Assembly: GCF_019038435.1 (NCBI RefSeq) | Contig: NZ_JAGPOX010000067.1 | Location: 1-49,330 of the forward strand | Length of the DNA stretch: 49,330 nucleotides | Reading direction: 5' to 3' | Origin: Nocardia alni | GTDB lineage: Bacteria; Actinomycetota; Actinomycetes; Mycobacteriales; Mycobacteriaceae | Notes under the pieces: model-generated | Told to the model about the DNA's origin: nothing | The model's input: the letters and a program-made list of their open reading frames with translations, nothing else | The model's database searches: none | Position numbers and translations under genes: made by a program | Shown: positions 7,721-15,768 of the stretch, piece after piece | How positions within the stretch are numbered: the stretch's first letter is position 1 | Layout of the letters: each line of letters opens with the position of its first letter

Positions 7721-9358
7721 TTACTTCTCGACGTGCTTGCGGTGCACGGCAACGGATTCGACCTCTTCGTGAGCGAGTTCGCCCGCGGCGGCCTCGTTCA
7801 CCACGCGGCTGCCGTCGGAGGCGATGAAGCTCTTCTTGAAGTTGTCGGTCTCGGTCTTGACCAGGTCGGCCGACTCGCCCTCGAGCTTCTTGCCGCCCGC
7901 GATCGCGGTGAACGCGGCGGCCGCGGTGCGGTGCAGGTTCTCCAGCAGTTCGACGTTGAACCGGCGCACGTCGGCGACCGGCACGGTGTCGAAGTAGCCG
8001 GCGTCGACGAGGAAGATCGACACGATCTGGTCCTCGACCGAGACCGGCGTGTACTGGTCCTGCTTGAGCAGCTCGACCCAGCGGGCGCCGCGCTCGAGCT
8101 GTGCCAGCGAGGCGGCGTCCAGGTCGGAGGCGAAGGCGGAGAACGCCTCCAGCTCGCGGTACTGGGCCAGCTCGAGGCGCAGCGAACCGGCCACGGCCTT
8201 CATACCCTTGGTCTGCGCGGCGCCACCGACACGGGAGACGGAGGTACCGACGTTGATCGCCGGGCGCACACCCTTGTTGAACAGGTCGGATTCGAGGAAG
8301 ACCTGGCCGTCGGTGATGGAGATGACGTTGGTCGGGATGAACGCCGAGATGTCACCGGCCTTGGTCTCGATGATCGGCAGACCCGTCATCGAGCCCGCGC
8401 CCATCTCGTCGGACAGCTTGGCGCAGCGCTCCAGCAGGCGCGAGTGCAGGTAGAACACGTCGCCCGGGTACGCCTCGCGGCCCGGCGGGCGGCGCAGCAG
8501 CAGCGAGATCGAGCGGTACGCCTCGGCCTGCTTGGACAGGTCGTCGAACACGATCAGCACGTGCTTGCCCTGGTACATCCAGTGCTGGCCCAGGGCCGAA
8601 CCGGTGTACGGCGCAAGCCATTTGAAGCCGGCCGAGTCGGACGCGGGCGCCGCGACGATGGTGGTGTACTCCATCGCGCCGTGCGCCTCGAGCGCGGACT
8701 TCACGCCGGCGATGGTGGAGCCCTTCTGGCCGATCGCGACGTAGATGCAGCGCATCTGCTTGCTCGGATCGCCCGAGGTCCAGTTGGCCTTCTGGTTCAG
8801 GATGGCGTCGATGCAGACCGCGGTCTTACCGGTCTTGCGGTCGCCGATGATCAGCTGGCGCTGGCCGCGGCCGATGGCGGTCAGCGCGTCGATCGCGGTG
8901 ATGCCGGTGGCCATCGGCTCACCGACCGGCTGGCGCTCGAGCACCGTGGCGGCCTGCAACTCCAGGACGCGGCGCTCGTCGGCCTCGATCTCGCCCAGGC
9001 CGTCGATCGGCTGGCCGAGCGGGTCGATGACGCGGCCCAGGAACTTGTCGCCGACCGGCACCGAAAGCACGTCGCCGGTGCGCCGGACCGTCTGGCCCTC
9101 TTCGATGGAGTCGAACTCACCGAGGATGACCGCACCGATCTCGGTATCCTCCAGGTTCAGCGCTACGCCCAGCACACCACCCGGGAATTCGAGCAGCTCG
9201 TTGGCCATCGCCGAAGGCAGGCCACTGACGTGGGCGATACCGTCGCCGGTGTCGGTGACCGTGCCGATCTCCTCGATGGAGGTCTCGGGGGTGTAGGCCT
9301 GGGTGTAGCTCTCGATCGCGCTACGGATCTCATCGGGGGAGATCGTCAGCTCCGCCAT
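7721..9358 (-). CDS. atpA: F1Fo ATP synthase alpha subunit
   Basis: Alpha holds the non-catalytic nucleotide sites of F1. I chose ATG at 9358 (MAELTISPDEI) over an upstream in-frame codon at 9469, because GCAGGAAG lies just before it and homologues begin this way. The result is 545 residues. The P-loop GDRKTGKT is at 172-179, and the visit-site and arginine-finger regions are intact. The C-terminus runs about 30 residues past the E. coli length, ending in an acidic and then basic stretch (ELAHEEVESVAVHRKHVEK). Mycobacterial alpha has a comparable tail known to suppress ATP hydrolysis. The gene lies 67 bp after atpH. Confidence 0.97.
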   Translation of the reverse strand: MAELTISPDEIRSAIESYTQAYTPETSIEEIGTVTDTGDGIAHVSGLPSAMANELLEFPGGVLGVALNLEDTEIGAVILGEFDSIEEGQTVRRTGDVLSVPVGDKFLGRVIDPLGQPIDGLGEIEADERRVLELQAATVLERQPVGEPMATGITAIDALTAIGRGQRQLIIGDRKTGKTAVCIDAILNQKANWTSGDPSKQMRCIYVAIGQKGSTIAGVKSALEAHGAMEYTTIVAAPASDSAGFKWLAPYTGSALGQHWMYQGKHVLIVFDDLSKQAEAYRSISLLLRRPPGREAYPGDVFYLHSRLLERCAKLSDEMGAGSMTGLPIIETKAGDISAFIPTNVISITDGQVFLESDLFNKGVRPAINVGTSVSRVGGAAQTKGMKAVAGSLRLELAQYRELEAFSAFASDLDAASLAQLERGARWVELLKQDQYTPVSVEDQIVSIFLVDAGYFDTVPVADVRRFNVELLENLHRTAAAAFTAIAGGKKLEGESADLVKTETDNFKKSFIASDGSRVVNEAAAGELAHEEVESVAVHRKHVEK

Positions 9359-9425
9359 GTTCTTCCTGCTCTCGCTGTGTGGTCTCGAATGTCGGGTGGG
9401 GTGGCCGTATTTACACCGGATCGCC

Positions 9426-10235
9426 TTACAGGAGCGTCCGGCGCAGGCGCTGTAGCCGTCCCACAGCACTGCCGTCGATCACGTCGTCGCCGACGTGTAC
9501 GACGACGCCGGCCAGAAGGCTTGGGTCGACCTGCACGTGCACCGTGATCGGCTTGTCGTAGATGCGCTGCAGCGAGGCCGCCAATTGCTCACGCTGCTGC
9601 TGCGTCAGGTCGGTGGCCGCCCGCACGTGCGCGACGATCTGCTTGCGCAGAGACGCGGCCAAATCGGACAGTTCATCGAAGATGACACCCACATCGCCGT
9701 GTGAACGGCTGACCGCCTGCTCGGTCAGCTGCAGGGTGATCTCCTCGACCTTGCCGGTGAGCAGGCGCGCGACCAGCTCACGCTTGGCCTGCGCCGACTT
9801 GCCGCGGTCGGCCAGGGCCTGCTCGAGATCCGGATTGTCCTCGACGATCCGGCCGAGCCGGAACAGCTCGTCCTCGACCGCGTCGATGCGCCCGCTGTCG
9901 GCCGCGGAGCGCAACAGCGCCTCCCGGCCGAGCAGCACGAGCGTCTCGACCAGATCCCTGGTACGGGACCAGTCCTGTGCGACGGCCGTGGTCAGCACGG
10001 CCTGCGTGGCCGCGCTGATCTTGCCGCCGAAGACGCGTTCGGCCAGTTCGGCACGCGCCGAACTGGCCACCGACTTATCCGCGAGCGCTACACGCAGCGA
10101 ACGCTGATCGTCGAGCACGTCGACTACGGCGAACAATTCGGAGCCAGTCGTCGCCGCGACGGTTTCACTCCCGGTGAGAGCGGCCGAAAGAGCTTCCCGA
10201 GCACGGGAATTCGCCTCACGGCTCGCTGCGTACAT
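9426..10235 (-). CDS. atpH: F1Fo ATP synthase delta subunit
   Basis: Delta ties the peripheral stalk to the top of F1. The 269-residue protein starts MYAASREANSRAREAL and ends in the typical delta C-terminal domain (VTVHVQVDP-like strand, GVVVHVGDDVIDGSAVGRLQRLR). It is a separate delta, unlike the b-delta fusion known in mycobacteria; a length near 270 is usual in other actinobacteria. A GTG at 10244 in the same frame would add three residues. I prefer ATG at 10235 by homology, although its spacing from GGGAAG is tight. It follows atpF by 18 bp. Confidence 0.93.
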   Translation of the reverse strand: MYAASREANSRAREALSAALTGSETVAATTGSELFAVVDVLDDQRSLRVALADKSVASSARAELAERVFGGKISAATQAVLTTAVAQDWSRTRDLVETLVLLGREALLRSAADSGRIDAVEDELFRLGRIVEDNPDLEQALADRGKSAQAKRELVARLLTGKVEEITLQLTEQAVSRSHGDVGVIFDELSDLAASLRKQIVAHVRAATDLTQQQREQLAASLQRIYDKPITVHVQVDPSLLAGVVVHVGDDVIDGSAVGRLQRLRRTLL

Positions 10236-10253
10236 GCTTCCCACTTTGTGTCG

Positions 10254-10832
10254 TTACCTTCCGACCCCGATACCGGCTTGCACGTTCAATTCTGCAAGGA
10301 ACCGGTCGATGGAGGCAGCCTGCTTGGCCTCATCGGCCACGGACTGCCCGATGATCTTCTCAGCAAGGTCGACCGCCGTGTGGCCGAGTTCCGAACGAAG
10401 CTCGGTCACGATCTGCTGCCGCTGAGCCTCGAGCTGAGCATGCCCTGCGGATACGATGCGGTCCGCTTCGGCCTGCGCCTCCGCGCGCAGTTGCGCGAGA
10501 ATCTGCTGGCCCTGGCCGCGCGCCTCTTCCCGGATGCGCGCCGCCTCGAGCCGAGCGTCGGACAACTGCTGCTGGTATCGCTCCAGCGTTGCCTGCGCCT
10601 GAACCTGAGCTTGCTCGGCCTTCTCCAGACCGCCCTCGATCTTGTCCGAGCGCTCGTCCAGCACCTTGGTCAGACGCGGGACGACGTACTTGAAGAAGAC
10701 GAAGCCGACGACGATGAAGACAATCGCCGACCAGAAAATGTCGTACGACTCGGGGAGCAGAGGGTTCGGATCCGAACCCTCGGCGAGCCGACTGATCGAC
10801 CCTGCGTCCGCGAGCAAAAACATCCCGTTCAT
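10254..10832 (-). CDS. atpF: F1Fo ATP synthase b subunit
   Basis: This is the peripheral-stalk subunit, 192 residues long. It has one transmembrane helix (about residues 31-49, IFWSAIVFIVVGFVFFKYV) followed by a long charged coiled coil (LTKVLDERSDKIEGGLEKAEQ onward to about residue 170). A short N-terminal segment precedes the helix, as is common in actinobacterial b. The start is 5 bp after the atpE stop, and delta follows 18 bp after its stop, so translation of the Fo genes is probably coupled. Confidence 0.96.
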   Translation of the reverse strand: MNGMFLLADAGSISRLAEGSDPNPLLPESYDIFWSAIVFIVVGFVFFKYVVPRLTKVLDERSDKIEGGLEKAEQAQVQAQATLERYQQQLSDARLEAARIREEARGQGQQILAQLRAEAQAEADRIVSAGHAQLEAQRQQIVTELRSELGHTAVDLAEKIIGQSVADEAKQAASIDRFLAELNVQAGIGVGR

Positions 10833-10837
10833 GGCAA

Positions 10838-11086
10838 TCAGAAGATGAAGCCGGCGACGAGACCGATCAGGGCCAGCGCCTCGGTGAACGCGATGCCCAG
10901 GAACATGTTGGTCCGGATGGTGCCCTGCAGCTCGGGCTGGCGAGCGATGCCCTCGATCGCCTTACCGACGACAATGCCGACGCCGATACCCGGGCCGATC
11001 GCGGCCAGACCGTAACCGATGGCGCCGTAGCCCTTGACCTTGTCGCTGGTCTGGGCTAACTCGGCAGCCACGTAGGAGAGGCTCAT
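10838..11086 (-). CDS. atpE: F1Fo ATP synthase c subunit
   Basis: This is the proton-carrying ring subunit, 82 residues, with two hydrophobic helices joined by the ARQPE loop (48-52). Glu69 in FTEALALI is the ion-binding carboxylate. Aligned on the ARQPE loop, the positions that contact bedaquiline in M. tuberculosis AtpE change as follows: Asp28 is Val36, Leu59 is Phe67 and Ala63 is Leu71, while Glu61 (Glu69) and Ile66 (Ile74) are kept. The start is ATG at 11086 with AGGGA upstream. The 92 bp to atpB hold no gene. Confidence 0.97.
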   Translation of the reverse strand: MSLSYVAAELAQTSDKVKGYGAIGYGLAAIGPGIGVGIVVGKAIEGIARQPELQGTIRTNMFLGIAFTEALALIGLVAGFIF

Positions 11087-11178
11087 GAGTTATCTATCCC
11101 TTTCTGTTGCCCGCCCGCCGGGAGCGTGCGGGGCAGTTCTTGTGCAGCTTGCGTGCGCTGTGTGCGGTCACGTGTCGG

Positions 11179-11970
11179 TCAATGCGAGTCGGCGTGCTGC
11201 GCCAGGCCGATGTACACGGCTGTCAGCAGCGCGAAGACATACGCCTGCAGGAAGATCACCAACAGCTCGAAGAGCGTGAAGGCGAATCCACCGGCCAGCG
11301 AGAACGGGGACAAACCCTTCATCCATGCGGCGCCATCGAACAGGAAGAACTGCGTGGCGGCGAAGAACAGCACCAACATGACGTGTCCGGCCAGCATATT
11401 GGCCATCAGTCGCACGGTCAGCGTGAACGGGCGCAGGATGAAGGTCGAGATGAACTCGATCGGAATCAGGAGAAAGTGCATGGCCCAGGGCACATCGGGT
11501 ACCACGATGGACGAGCGCATGTACTTCCAGAAGCCGTACTTCTTGATGCCGATGTAGTTGAAGGCGACATACGCGACAATCGCCAGCACCAGCGGCATAC
11601 CGATTCGCGCGTTCGAGGAGACGTTCAGGAACGGGATCACGCTGGAGAAGTTCAGGAACAGCACCGTGAAGAAGATCGTCGCGATCAGCGGGAAATACTT
11701 CCGGCCCGTCTTTTTGCCCAGGACTTCGAAGCAGATCTGTTCGCGCACGAACACCAGTCCGTATTCGGCGACGTTCTGCAGACCGCGCGGTACGAGCCGC
11801 GGGCTTCGAAATGCGAGCAACATCACAGCAATCAATACTGCCGCCATGACGATACGCACCAGCATCAAACGGTTGAGCTCGAAAGGCGTCCCCGCGAACA
11901 GCACAGCATGCGGGAAGAAGTCGTTCAGTGACGGTGCGTGAAACTCGCCCGCCAGAGTTGTGACGCTCAG
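11179..11970 (-). CDS. atpB: F1Fo ATP synthase a subunit (probable CTG start)
   Basis: The a subunit is the membrane stator with the proton half-channels. The essential arginine lies in the helix TLTVRLMANMLAGHVMLVL. Family landmarks LLIPIEFISTFILRPFTL and the C-terminal ALLTAVYIGLA are present. No ATG or GTG lies upstream of GTG 11904 in this frame, yet the reading frame continues 22 codons further with family-like residues (SVTTLAGEFHAPSLNDFFPH). A CTG at 11970 preceded by GGGAGAG at 4 bp fits as the start and gives 263 residues. If CTG is not used, the protein would start at GTG 11904 and lack the periplasmic N-terminus. The start is inferred; the gene identity is not in doubt. Confidence 0.93.
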   Translation of the reverse strand: MSVTTLAGEFHAPSLNDFFPHAVLFAGTPFELNRLMLVRIVMAAVLIAVMLLAFRSPRLVPRGLQNVAEYGLVFVREQICFEVLGKKTGRKYFPLIATIFFTVLFLNFSSVIPFLNVSSNARIGMPLVLAIVAYVAFNYIGIKKYGFWKYMRSSIVVPDVPWAMHFLLIPIEFISTFILRPFTLTVRLMANMLAGHVMLVLFFAATQFFLFDGAAWMKGLSPFSLAGGFAFTLFELLVIFLQAYVFALLTAVYIGLAQHADSH

Positions 11971-12270
11971 CGTTCTCTCCCGTGTTCGGGCCGTGGACGA
12001 GTTTCATCCACGGTTCGGACATTGACGATCTGGTGGTCGACTCAGGTCGGCTCGAGGTTCGTCAGCGGCTGAGGCGGGTAATCCCCGCTCGAGGCGTCTG
12101 TACGTCGGCGACATCGTCGACGGTGCAGAGCCAGGCCCGGAAGCCTGACACGGCTGTAAGCATATCCTGCGGTGAGTGGATCGAAGCGATCGCCCCCACT
12201 GTTCGGATGCTTACGGTAAAGAGTTTACCAAGCAATCTACGACAACGCGTAGGGGGTCCGGTGAAAGATT
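11971..12270 (-). promoter_or_regulatory. ATP synthase operon leader with GGTAAA inverted repeat
   Basis: These 300 bases between the AtpI-like gene and atpB hold no gene. At 12215-12229 there is a perfect inverted repeat, GGTAAA-gag-TTTACC, in an AT-richer patch. On the minus strand it sits between TTGCTT (12236-12231) and TAAGCA (12214-12209), spaced 16 bp, which could be a promoter for atpB onward. The repeat would then fill the spacer as an operator. Both roles are inferred. The remainder shows no other structure I can defend. Confidence 0.4.
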
Positions 12271-12711
12271 TTATTGATCTTGTTCTGGCTGCTCATCGGG
12301 GGTGGCCATGATCGGCACTCGCGGGCGTAACGCCCCATAGGTCTCCGCGCCCAGCACGATCAGCAGCGCGGCGACCACGGTGAGGAACAACGTGCCGCGA
12401 CTGTAGAAATCGAACTGTTTCAGCACGGCGATCACGATCAGGACAACCAGGAGTTTGCCAATCCAGCTGGCGAGCATCGTCATGCCCTGAATACCGGATT
12501 CCAATTTCGCGCTGAACAGCACCAAAGCGGCTGTGGTCAGTATGAAGAACCCGCCGATTGCCGAGCCGATCAGCGCACCCCACAGACCGGGCAGCCCCGC
12601 GACGATCGAACCGACCACGGCCGAAACGATCACCAGCACGATCAATCCGCCGACGCCGTAACGCAGCGCCGCGCGCAGGGGCGCGTCGTGGTCGGTCTGC
12701 GGTGTCGTCAC
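12271..12711 (-). CDS. AtpI-like membrane protein
   Basis: This 146-residue protein has four hydrophobic segments (about residues 17-40, 44-66, 80-102 and 107-127) and a charged C-terminus. It lies directly before atpB, where mycobacteria and other bacteria carry an AtpI-like gene thought to aid c-ring assembly or cation supply. I recognise it by position and topology more than by motif. The start is GTG at 12711 (VTTPQTDHDAPLR), 11 bp after the wecA stop. An upstream in-frame codon at 12969 would read antisense-like, Arg-rich sequence inside wecA and was rejected. Confidence 0.75.
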   Translation of the reverse strand: MTTPQTDHDAPLRAALRYGVGGLIVLVIVSAVVGSIVAGLPGLWGALIGSAIGGFFILTTAALVLFSAKLESGIQGMTMLASWIGKLLVVLIVIAVLKQFDFYSRGTLFLTVVAALLIVLGAETYGALRPRVPIMATPDEQPEQDQ

Positions 12712-12722
12712 GTCGGCAGAGC

Positions 12723-13964
12723 CTACTCCCCGCTCGCCACGGGCCCGTCCGGTGCCCGATCCTGCGTGGGAAGCGAAAGGTCCTCCGTCGGGGCCGGATC
12801 CTCGTCGTCTCGCTTGGCGCCGCCCCGGCGCAGGCCCACGGCCTCCCGCAACGACGGCACCAGGGTCACCACCAGCGCGAATACCAGTCCGGCGGCGAGC
12901 AGCAGCACCACCAGGCGGCGATCGATCAGCGACGAGCCGACCGCCGCGAACGCGAGCACGCCGACCCACAGATAAATCGTCATCACGACGCGGCGCTGCG
13001 AATGCCCGATCCGCAGCAACCGGTGATGCAGATGCATTTTGTCCGGTGTGGAGAAGCTCACACCCGCACGCGTGCGGCGAATGATGGCGAGCACCAGATC
13101 CAGCACCGGAACGAACATCACCGCGCCCACCAGCAACAATGGCGAAAGCAAGGCGACGATGTCGCGGGCGCCGTATCCGGTCAGCGGAATTCGCCCGGAC
13201 GCACCGGTGGATACCGCCGCGAGCATCAGCCCGATCAACATCGATCCGGAATCGCCCATGAATATTCGCGCGGGCTGGAAATTATGTGGCAGAAATCCCA
13301 GACAGCCGCCCGCGAGCGCGGCGGCGAGCAGCGCGGGCGGATAGCCGTCCGTGGTGCCGCCCTGCTGGTAGAGCAGTCCGACGGCGAAGACGAAGACCGC
13401 CATCGAGGCGATCACGCCCAGCCCGGCCGCCAGACCGTCCAAGCCGTCGACGAAGTTCCAGGCGTTGATCATGGTGACCGTGATCAGGCCCGTCACCAGA
13501 CCGCCGTACAGCTGGTCCAGCACCACGGTGGTGTTGGTGAACGGGTTGTAGATCGCGACCCAGCTCAGCCCCATCACCGCCATCACCCCGGCCGCGGTGA
13601 TCTGCCCGACGAATTTGGTGAGCGCGTCCATGCCCCAGCGGTCGTCGATGATGCCGACCAGCACGATGAGCGTGCCCGCCACCATCACCGCGGGGATGTC
13701 GCGCGGATAATCGAAGCCCCGGCGCAGCGCGGGCAACTGATGGGCGAACAGCACCGCGGCCACCACGCCCAGAAAGATGCCGACGCCGCCCATCCGGGGA
13801 ATCGGCTTGGTGTGCACATCACGCGCGCGCGGCACGGCGACGGCGCCGAACTTGATCGCGAGGATTCGAATTCCCCCGGTGGACAGCAGTGTCACCACCG
13901 CCGCGACGAGCAGCACAAGCAGTAGCTCGCGCAGTGGGACGACCGCGCCCTGGCTGAAGATCAT
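12723..13964 (-). CDS. wecA: Decaprenyl-phosphate N-acetylglucosamine-1-phosphotransferase WecA
   Basis: WecA transfers GlcNAc-1-phosphate to decaprenyl phosphate, starting the linker that joins arabinogalactan to peptidoglycan. The 413-residue integral membrane protein has about eleven hydrophobic helices. It has the polyprenyl-phosphate transferase signature: VGIIDDRWG with the Mg-binding DD at 107-108, NFVDGLDGLAAG with Asp173 and Asp176, IFMGDSGSM, and the cytoplasmic HLHHRLLRIGHSQRR loop. The last 50 residues are charged and disordered. The ATG at 13964 has only a weak Shine-Dalgarno, so the start may be off by a few codons. Its place between sua5 and the AtpI-like gene matches mycobacteria. 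Confidence 0.95.
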   Translation of the reverse strand: MIFSQGAVVPLRELLLVLLVAAVVTLLSTGGIRILAIKFGAVAVPRARDVHTKPIPRMGGVGIFLGVVAAVLFAHQLPALRRGFDYPRDIPAVMVAGTLIVLVGIIDDRWGMDALTKFVGQITAAGVMAVMGLSWVAIYNPFTNTTVVLDQLYGGLVTGLITVTMINAWNFVDGLDGLAAGLGVIASMAVFVFAVGLLYQQGGTTDGYPPALLAAALAGGCLGFLPHNFQPARIFMGDSGSMLIGLMLAAVSTGASGRIPLTGYGARDIVALLSPLLLVGAVMFVPVLDLVLAIIRRTRAGVSFSTPDKMHLHHRLLRIGHSQRRVVMTIYLWVGVLAFAAVGSSLIDRRLVVLLLAAGLVFALVVTLVPSLREAVGLRRGGAKRDDEDPAPTEDLSLPTQDRAPDGPVASGE

Positions 13965-14051
13965 CTACCAGGCCGTATCCATCTGCGGCGCTTCCGAGGA
14001 CCCCACGTGGTTACGCAAGCTTCCTCCTGCGGGTCCGCCGGGCGCACCGCA

Positions 14052-14717
14052 TCACCGTGCGGCCTGGGACGCCAGCTGATCGGGCGCGATGCCCAGCACC
14101 TGCGCCACCTGCGCGGCGGTGATCGCACCCTCGCGCAGGATGCGCGGGGTGTCCGCGGTCAGATCGATGATCGTCGAGGCGATGCCGTGGTCTGCCGGGC
14201 CGCCGTCCAGGTACACGCTCACCTGCTCACCGAGCTGGATACGGGCGTCCGCGGCGGTCGTGGCGGCCGGCTGCCCCGAGACGTTCGCGCTGGACGCCGC
14301 GATCGGGCCCACTTCGCGCAGCAGTTCCAGCGTCACCGGGTGCAGCGGCATGCGCAACATCACCGTGCCGCGGGTATCGCCGAGATCCCAGGCCAGCGAG
14401 GGCGCCTGCCGCACAACCAGACTCAGCCCGCCCGGCCAGAACGCCCGGATCAGATCGCGGGCGCCCTGCGGCATCGAGAACACCAGACCGTCGATCGTGC
14501 TCCACGAGCCGACCAGCACCTGTACCGGCATATCTCGACCGCGGCGTTTGGCCGCCAGCAGCGCGCCGACGGCCGCCGAATCGAAGGCGTCGGCGGCGAT
14601 GCCGTACACGGTGTCGGTCGGGATGACGGCCAGCCGCCCGGATTTCAGCGCGGTACGCGCGGCGGTAAGGCCGGCGGCACGCGAGTCGGGATCGGAGCAG
14701 TCGTAGACGGTACTCAC
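14052..14717 (-). CDS. sua5: L-threonylcarbamoyladenylate synthase (Sua5/YrdC family)
   Basis: This enzyme makes threonylcarbamoyl-AMP from threonine, bicarbonate and ATP, the first step of t6A37 tRNA modification. The 221-residue protein has the YrdC-domain core: the KSGRLAVIPTDTVYGIAADA nucleotide-binding segment (about 25-44), AAKRRGRDMPVQVLV, FWPGGLSLVVR, and SSANVSGQPAATT. It is a YrdC-only form without the extra C-terminal domain of longer Sua5 proteins. GTG at 14717 is chosen because it gives the family length. Further upstream in the frame lies only the repeat region 14817-14904. No Shine-Dalgarno precedes it; a TAAACT box seven bases upstream suggests a leaderless message. Confidence 0.94.
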   Translation of the reverse strand: MSTVYDCSDPDSRAAGLTAARTALKSGRLAVIPTDTVYGIAADAFDSAAVGALLAAKRRGRDMPVQVLVGSWSTIDGLVFSMPQGARDLIRAFWPGGLSLVVRQAPSLAWDLGDTRGTVMLRMPLHPVTLELLREVGPIAASSANVSGQPAATTAADARIQLGEQVSVYLDGGPADHGIASTIIDLTADTPRILREGAITAAQVAQVLGIAPDQLASQAAR

Positions 14718-14730
14718 CCGGGTGAGTTTA
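14712..14730 (-). promoter_or_regulatory. Palindrome over the sua5 start with a -10-like box
   Basis: ACTCACCCGGGTGAGT (14712-14727) is a perfect 16-bp palindrome that includes the GTG start codon. TAAACT on the minus strand (14730-14725) overlaps its end and ends seven bases before the GTG. The palindrome could be a repressor operator or a start-occluding hairpin in a leaderless transcript. The symmetry is seen; the role is inferred. Confidence 0.4.
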
Positions 14731-14816
14731 GGTGTTGTCTCTGAGAAGGATGTGGCGGGAGTCGGCCACGGGATCACATACGGGGTCTGCGGCCGAGAAT
14801 CCGTCATGAGCACGCT

Positions 14817-14904
14817 GAGAACCGGCCTCCCGCTGCATTTTGTGTTGGGATTCGACGGTTTCCAGACTTTCTGGCGAGGAGATTGCAGCGGGAGGCCGGT
14901 TCTC
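14817..14904 (-). repeat. Perfect 21-bp inverted repeat flanking 46 bp
   Basis: The arms at 14817-14837 and 14884-14904 are perfect reverse complements (start GAGAACCGGCCTCCCGC). The 46-bp centre contains a small CCAGA/TCTGG hairpin. It lies just past the ABC permease stop at 14908 and before sua5, so it may act as the cassette's terminator, although there is no T-run. The long loop is unusual for a terminator and also fits a tiny insertion or a structured 3' UTR. Confidence 0.6.
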
Positions 14905-14907
14905 TGC

Positions 14908-15768
14908 TCATCGCACCAGGCGACCGAGCAGGGCCGAGGCACAGGCGATTCCGAGAACCGCGGCCACGACCAGCACGCCGAAGTCCAGGGGAAGATTGTC
15001 CGCGGAGTTGATCAACAGACCGCGCAGGGCGTCGACCTCGTAGCTGAGCGGATTGATGTGGCTGATGGCGCGCAGCCAGCCGGGCATCAGGGCGATCGGG
15101 TACAGCGCGTTGGAGGCGAAGAACAGGGGCATGGTGATCGCCTGGCCGATGCCCATGAGCCGGTCGCGCTGGGCGACCACACCGGCGATGGTCATCGACA
15201 GGCAGGAGAAGAACGACGCGCCCAGCACCACCACGACCACCGCGCCCAGCAGCTTCAGCGGGTTCCACGTCATGTGCACGCCCATGACCAGCGCGAGCAC
15301 CAGCACGATCACCACCTGCGCGACCGAGCGCGCACCGGCGGCGAAGCATTTGCCGGTGATCAGCGCCGAGCGCGGGGTCGGGGTGACCATCAGTTTGTTG
15401 AGGATGCCCGCGTCGCGGTCCCAGATCAGATGGATGCCGTAGAAGATCGAGATGAACAGCGCGGACTGCGCGATGATGCCCGGGGCCAGGAAGTCCAGGT
15501 ACGGCACGTGTCCGGTGGGGATGGCCCGGATCCGGGAGAAGGTGTTGCCGAAGATCACCATCCACAGCACCGGCTGCACCGCACGGGTGAGCAGTTCGGT
15601 GAGGTCGTGCCGTAACTTCTGCACCTCGATCAGTACGAAGGTGCCGATCCGCGAGCTCAGCGCCGCCGCCCGGGCCAGGCCGCGCGGTGAGTGGCGCAGG
15701 GGTGGGAAGTCGGTGGGGCGAGTAGGTTCAGCCGGCTCGCTGAGCGGTTCTACGTGTGCTTCGGACAC
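14908..15768 (-). CDS. ABC-2 type transporter permease
   Basis: This is the membrane half of an ABC exporter, 286 residues, with about six hydrophobic helices after a 45-residue cytoplasmic N-terminus. It has ABC-2 family features: AVQPVLWMVIFGNTF, FLAPGIIAQSALF, MVTPTPRSALITGK after an amphipathic segment, and LFFASNALYPIALMPGWLRAISHINPLSYEVDALR near the C-terminus. That last block is typical of DrrB/NodJ-type permeases. It overlaps the ATPase gene by 41 bp, so the two are translationally coupled and act as one exporter. The substrate cannot be read from sequence; related pairs export antibiotics or lipids. Confidence 0.92.
   Translation of the reverse strand: MSEAHVEPLSEPAEPTRPTDFPPLRHSPRGLARAAALSSRIGTFVLIEVQKLRHDLTELLTRAVQPVLWMVIFGNTFSRIRAIPTGHVPYLDFLAPGIIAQSALFISIFYGIHLIWDRDAGILNKLMVTPTPRSALITGKCFAAGARSVAQVVIVLVLALVMGVHMTWNPLKLLGAVVVVVLGASFFSCLSMTIAGVVAQRDRLMGIGQAITMPLFFASNALYPIALMPGWLRAISHINPLSYEVDALRGLLINSADNLPLDFGVLVVAAVLGIACASALLGRLVR

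Noticed and set aside
7463..9547. Very long plus-strand open frame opposite atpA and neighbours
   Set aside because: It is antisense to well-supported ATP synthase genes. High third-position GC leaves few stops on the opposite strand; its composition (His/Asp/Arg/Val-rich) is typical of such mirror frames.
12711..12969. N-terminal extension of the AtpI-like frame
   Set aside because: The extension lies inside wecA in another frame and is Arg/Gly-rich; GTG 12711 gives a normal membrane protein.
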